NCBI GenBank assembly: GCA_018398765.1
Contig: JAHBMJ010005916.1
Span: 1 to 34,404, forward strand
DNA from: Chromera velia
Taxonomy: Eukaryota; Sar; Chromeraceae
Length of the DNA: 34,404 bases
Direction: 5' to 3'
Shown: positions 32,301 through 34,404 of the stretch, piece after piece
Numbering within the stretch: the first letter of the stretch is position 1
Layout of the letters: every line of letters begins with the position of its first letter
Notes under the pieces: model-generated
What the model was told of the DNA's origin: nothing
Database searches by the model: none
The model's input: only the letters and a program-made list of their open reading frames with translations
Made by a program: the position numbers and the translations under genes

Positions 32301-32533
32301 TTCAATGGACATCCCCAGTATCGCGTATATTGCTGCGTTTCTTGCATGAATGTCCACATGCACACAAAACTTTCAATATAATTGATGGACAGAAGATCTT
32401 CAGACGCCCAGTCCAATACGCATGCGCTTCCTGCTCCGCTCGTCAGAACAACGCTTTCTTTTGCCTCCACTTGCCCGCAACTCTGCATCCTCCTGTCTGC
32501 CAGGCTCCTTCAAAACCTCCCCCACGGTCATGA
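20391..32533 (+). CDS. Secreted-type lectin/PAN/EGF single-pass membrane protein, 928 residues, 29 exons
   Basis: Exons: 20391-20714, 21170-21238, 21910-21985, 22439-22524, 22906-22962, 23337-23419, 23650-23734, 24153-24235, 24513-24579, 24793-24859, 25285-25348, 25483-25603, 25984-26024, 26276-26328, 26744-26845, 27135-27317, 27736-27797, 28189-28255, 28497-28565, 28975-29072, 29327-29423, 29564-29620, 30064-30122, 30398-30488, 30843-30938, 31254-31337, 31490-31705, 31877-32076 and 32504-32533 (TGA). All phases agree. Residues 1-19 are a signal peptide (MKGRVCFLAAAFVCVCVKA). Residues 90-185 form a Cys-rich beta-type module and 255-330 a charged helical stretch. Then follow a SUEL/Gal_lectin domain (about 478-563), a PAN/apple-like domain (about 583-651), three EGF modules (about 671-780), a transmembrane helix (about 829-852) and a K/P/G/Q-rich cytoplasmic tail of about 76 residues. 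The product is probably a cell-surface or secretory-organelle adhesin binding glycans. Exon 22 (57 bases, symmetrical phase) could be skipped without losing frame. If the last intron is retained, translation ends at 32178 instead. Confidence 0.8.
21910..22524 (+). other. N-terminal Cys-rich module of the adhesin-like protein
   Basis: Exons 3-4 encode VLCFGGYDYVEFNFTLP, then MNFPPCEPGGQCFIQWYAYS and YAACIDF. The order FTLP, C, CxxQW.Y, C.D resembles the core of lytic polysaccharide monooxygenase / type-4 chitin-binding folds, in which two Cys pairs frame a Trp-Tyr strand. However, the mature N-terminus predicted after the signal peptide is Asp, not the copper-binding His such enzymes need, so an enzymatic role is unlikely. 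The family assignment is tentative. Confidence 0.3.
21999..22064. repeat. CTAT/CCAT tetranucleotide repeat in an intron
   Basis: Imperfect CTATC and CCATC units directly after the donor of exon 3 of the adhesin-like gene. A second short tetranucleotide tract, (CATT)n, lies at 22224-22248 in the same intron. Confidence 0.85.
23271..23335. repeat. TTTC pyrimidine repeat at a 3' splice site
   Basis: (TTTC)n with TTTG variants runs straight into the acceptor TTTCAG at 23331-23336, acting as an extended polypyrimidine tract for exon 6. Confidence 0.85.
26406..26429. repeat. CAGA tetranucleotide repeat in an intron
   Basis: Six copies of ACAG in the intron between exons 14 and 15 of the adhesin-like gene. 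This is the complement of the CTGT unit in the first gene's intron. Confidence 0.9.
27190..28255 (+). other. SUEL-type galactose-binding lectin domain
   Basis: It spans exons 16-18. Visible landmarks are ISFECEAGKGIRVKSAKY near the start, the DLCSYDARDF segment, the central VHGCEGQSSCSIRVSSANIE and the closing WNPCVGYTKNLTVVYGCD. The six Cys, the C.G..SC.(V/I) core, the NPC.G..K.L.V.Y.C ending and the length near 85 residues all fit the Gal_Lectin family. Such domains bind rhamnose or galactose on cell-surface glycans. Confidence 0.75.
28553..29423 (+). other. PAN/apple-like domain
   Basis: Exons 19-21 encode GTCDGDALTVPRGVEDLDTC, then LAQCLADDSCRAVEYDE, NCELHLSSINSV and IECWVKV. The spacing C..C....C......Y....C.L and the closing C(W/Y)VKV are typical of PAN/apple folds, which mediate protein or carbohydrate binding and are frequent in apicomplexan microneme proteins. 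Confidence 0.6.
30064..31337 (+). other. Three consecutive EGF modules
   Basis: Four exons. Module 1: HPCAENKGDCSHICRE continuing to AYCTCPTGHTL. Module 2: calcium-binding type, DVNECFSGGNNCPQDCANT, then GSFECVCYNGYSGSGMSC. Module 3: calcium-binding type, DINECENGNNTCGAIGC, then LNTDGSFYCLDD. Introns fall at module boundaries in phase 1, the usual pattern for shuffled extracellular domains, except for one phase-0 intron inside module 1. Confidence 0.85.
30750..30800. repeat. GTGA/GTAA tetranucleotide repeat in an intron
   Basis: Degenerate AGTGAGTGAGTAAGT units in the intron before exon 25. Many units resemble a 5' splice donor (GTGAGT, GTAAGT), so cryptic donors are abundant here. Confidence 0.85.
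31633..31704 (+). other. Transmembrane helix of the adhesin-like protein
   Basis: LGFWITTGLLGLFVAMVFGF and four more hydrophobic residues, flanked by a polar juxtamembrane segment (RMDDTYP) and a cytosolic side that becomes Lys-rich (ANKKPKP). This orientation is type I. Confidence 0.85.
32077..32140. repeat. GTCA/GCAG tetranucleotide repeat at the last exon-intron border
   Basis: (GTCA)n followed by (GGCA)n, starting exactly at the predicted donor of exon 28. Without splicing it is translated as SVSQ repeats up to the TGA at 32176-32178. Confidence 0.85.
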
Positions 32534-33728
32534 CTGAACTCCGAGTACTCGAACTGAAGGGGAAAAGGGGTGTGCTCCTGAAAGGGGAGTGGATAATTAA
32601 AGAGCCAAAAAATTCAAATAGATCGTCATGACGAAGTGCTGTCAGAAACCTAAAAAGGAACTCGCTTCGGGACCTGGACAAGGAATGAATGCCACGTGCC
32701 TCGATCGTTGGAGTAAAAAGTTTGCTGTCAGATGTCTGCATGTAAAAATCTCCTGCAGCGACTGTTTTGTTATGAGCGATGCTGCTGGCGCTGTCCATTG
32801 ACTGCATGGACTAGAATTCAAAAGTTCAGAATTGTGAACGGCGAAAGCGATCGCGTGCTCCAGACTGCTTGCTTTCATGATTGTCCTGTACAAAAGTCTA
32901 TGCCCCTACATGTGTGCACGCCAATTCAGCATCTGACTAAGCGCAATCAGATGTGTAGTCGTGGTTGCAGATGAATTCAATTGTACTATACGTCTTGAAT
33001 ATAACTGTGTTTCTATAGCTGTGCTCATGTAAAAACTTTGAACAATTCATATTCTGTTTTAACTTTTGAAGTTGCTTTTCTTATACATGCAAATTGCCGT
33101 CTAGATTACCGTTAGCTTTCATTGGGTGGTCAATCAAGAATTTATCTCAAGAGTGATGATTATTTGTATCATACTATTAAATTCAAAACATTGGTTTGCT
33201 TATTGATTTTGTTAATTTTAATTAAGTCTAGAATCAAATCACGATTTAAGTGAATTGATCTTCATCATCACATATTATCACATCAATCAAAGAAATTTCT
33301 AATTATATTTTATTCAGCTTAAATGCTTATGTAAAGCTAAATGGTCTTCAGACTTGAAATTTTTGAGTTTTAAAATCATATTTATCCATACAAAAAAAGC
33401 TTTATCCAGAGTTTCATACACTAGTTTTTCGACTGGTTTGTTCATTAAGTTTTGATTAGTGTAGAAAAAAATATTTTAAAATGGTTTCAAATATTGAGAA
33501 TTGAGATTCCAATTAAATTGCTAATCGGACATTCAATTTAATTCTTAGATTATTCTTCCAATTATTTCTAAAAGCAATATGTTAATTAACTTTTTTTTCT
33601 TATTGTTTGCATACTAGTTTGTTTGTAAAGCCTATATACTACTAACAATTTAAAATTGAAATAGATCTTAAAAAAAAACTTTGTAAAATTTACTAGTAAA
33701 GTGTAAATATATGTGAATGAATGAATGA
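32534..33728. other. 3' flank of the adhesin-like gene and AT-rich intergenic DNA
   Basis: No gene supported. 32534-32970 has mixed composition and is probably 3' UTR plus flank; it contains CTGCAG sites but no phase-consistent exon. 32990-33715 is strongly AT-rich with poly-A and poly-T runs and ends in (GAAT)n at 33715-33731. Confidence 0.6.
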
Positions 33729-33950
33729 ATGAAGTTGGCTTTGCTAGAGTGGAGCCGTGCTCCTAGCAGCCCATGTTCATGCCAGAGATCGTCAATCTTG
33801 AAAAAAAATATTTATAATCATACACTATTCATACTTTCAGTTCATCTTAAAAGTTATTTACAAATGAATCGTTTCTCTACAAGACTGGTGGTGGTCATTG
33901 CTCTTTTTCAACAGATCTATCAGCATTCTGAAGAGACGCCTCCTCCACTA

Positions 33951-34178
33951 TCGGGGAGAAGTCGCCAGATACCCTTCCACACAGAAAGTCTGATGCACAG
34001 CAGCCATCGAGGTAGAAAGTGTAACCCAAAATTCGAGTGCACGGCCTTGCGTGCGACGGTTTACTAAAATGAGCTCCGGTTGCTCGCAGAAATTGTGTAA
34101 GCCGAGCGGCTGGCAGAAATTGTGAAAGAAGTTATCTGGAAAAATCTCCTTGGTGTACTCTTCTCGAAGGTAACTCAT
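33951..34178 (-). CDS. Unassigned ORF, weakly supported
   Basis: Reading leftwards from 34178, 75 codons and a TAG, beginning MSYLREEYTKEIFPDNFF. The segment has two near-copies of HNFC (NFFHNFCQPLG and LHNFCEQPE) from an imperfect 27-base duplication around 34086-34125. Upstream, a different frame (YPYDGSLRVDCIPLLFANPE) also looks protein-like, so a frameshift or intron near 34180 is possible. No family recognised; it could be a gene end or a pseudogene fragment continuing beyond the window. Confidence 0.3.
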
Positions 34179-34285
34179 CAGCGACCTTCTTTTCCTTGGG
34201 CATGGCCTTCTGGATTAGCAAAGAGCAGCGGGATGCAATCGACTCTCAGACTGCCATCGTAAGGATAGGGGTGTAAAATCTCTTT

Positions 34286-34404
34286 TGGACGGGGGGGGGG
34301 ACCCCGTCGGCGGGGCAGGCAGGAGCCTGCCCGATGGGGGGGCCCCGTCCTTCGGACGGGGCCGCAGAGCACGAACGGAGGGGGGGACCCGTCGGATCGA
34401 ACGG
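34286..34404. repeat. GC-rich hairpin cluster at the window edge
   Basis: 34313-34320 pairs with 34325-34332 (GGGCAGGC with GCCTGCCC, 4-base loop). 34341-34350 pairs perfectly with 34354-34363 (GGCCCCGTCC, 3-base loop). ACGGGG/CCCCGTC motifs recur, and G runs of 7-11 bases occur. The block is sharply different from the AT-rich DNA to its left. It could be the start of a GC-rich repeat or a structured insert; it runs off the window. Confidence 0.6.

Noticed and set aside
32400-32807. 135-codon minus-strand ORF with a basic end
   Set aside because: No splice context, overlaps the predicted last exon of the adhesin-like gene on the other strand, and no recognisable domain.
1-34404. tRNA, rRNA, CRISPR, bacterial-type promoters or terminators
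   Set aside because: I looked for cloverleaf-like and spaced direct-repeat patterns and conserved rRNA stretches and saw none that could be supported; the gene structure is eukaryotic.

Overview
This is a eukaryotic nuclear window, most likely from an alveolate alga related to apicomplexans (a chromerid such as Chromera velia). That assignment is inference. It rests on genes split into many short exons by GT-AG introns with 3' ends of the type TTTNTGCAG, a secreted lectin-PAN-EGF membrane protein resembling apicomplexan adhesins, a non-LTR retroelement family that I associate with algal and oomycete genomes, and TGCATG-rich upstream regions. There are no operons, Shine-Dalgarno sites or CRISPR arrays. 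All exon models below were joined by hand from splice signals and codon phase; no transcript evidence was available.

Layout: (1) 1-4154, + strand, the 3' part of an unrecognised gene with seven exons and a large CTGT microsatellite in its first visible intron. (2) 4509-8363, + strand, a non-LTR retrotransposon ORF (reverse transcriptase plus C-terminal restriction-like endonuclease) that stays in one frame for 1285 codons but carries four TAG/TAA codons; about 310 low-complexity codons sit between RT motif B and the catalytic YADD. (3) 8364-9832, AT-rich intergenic sequence. (4) 9833-13735, - strand, a 13-exon gene for a 298-residue unrecognised protein. (5) 13736-14208, its upstream region, rich in TGCATG motifs. 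(6) 14209-19040, - strand, an AT-rich zone of decayed or fragmentary genes: a small Trp/Lys-rich ORF, an ABCC-type ABC transporter pseudogene, unassigned coding fragments, a 1.1 kb foldback element and a dual-specificity-phosphatase-like ORF with two nonsense codons and a lost catalytic Arg. (7) 20391-32533, + strand, the dominant gene: 29 exons for a 928-residue type I membrane protein with signal peptide, N-terminal modules, SUEL-type galactose-binding lectin, PAN/apple domain, three EGF modules, one transmembrane helix and a Pro/Gly/Lys cytoplasmic tail. (8) 32534-34404, AT-rich intergenic DNA, a weak minus-strand ORF, and a GC-rich hairpin cluster at the right edge.

The intact genes (1, 4, 7) have clean frames, no in-frame stops across about 1,570 joined codons, and normal terminators (TGA, TAA, TGA). 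The retroelement, transporter and phosphatase share a different signature: every premature stop in their best-supported frames is TAG or TAA, and Gln would fit each. This suggests transition-driven decay (C to T, G to A) of repeated or silenced sequence more than a variant code. The most interesting candidates are the adhesin-like receptor, the repeat insertion inside the RT catalytic core, the TAR-only nonsense pattern, the foldback element, and the TGCATGCA cluster upstream of the adhesin gene.
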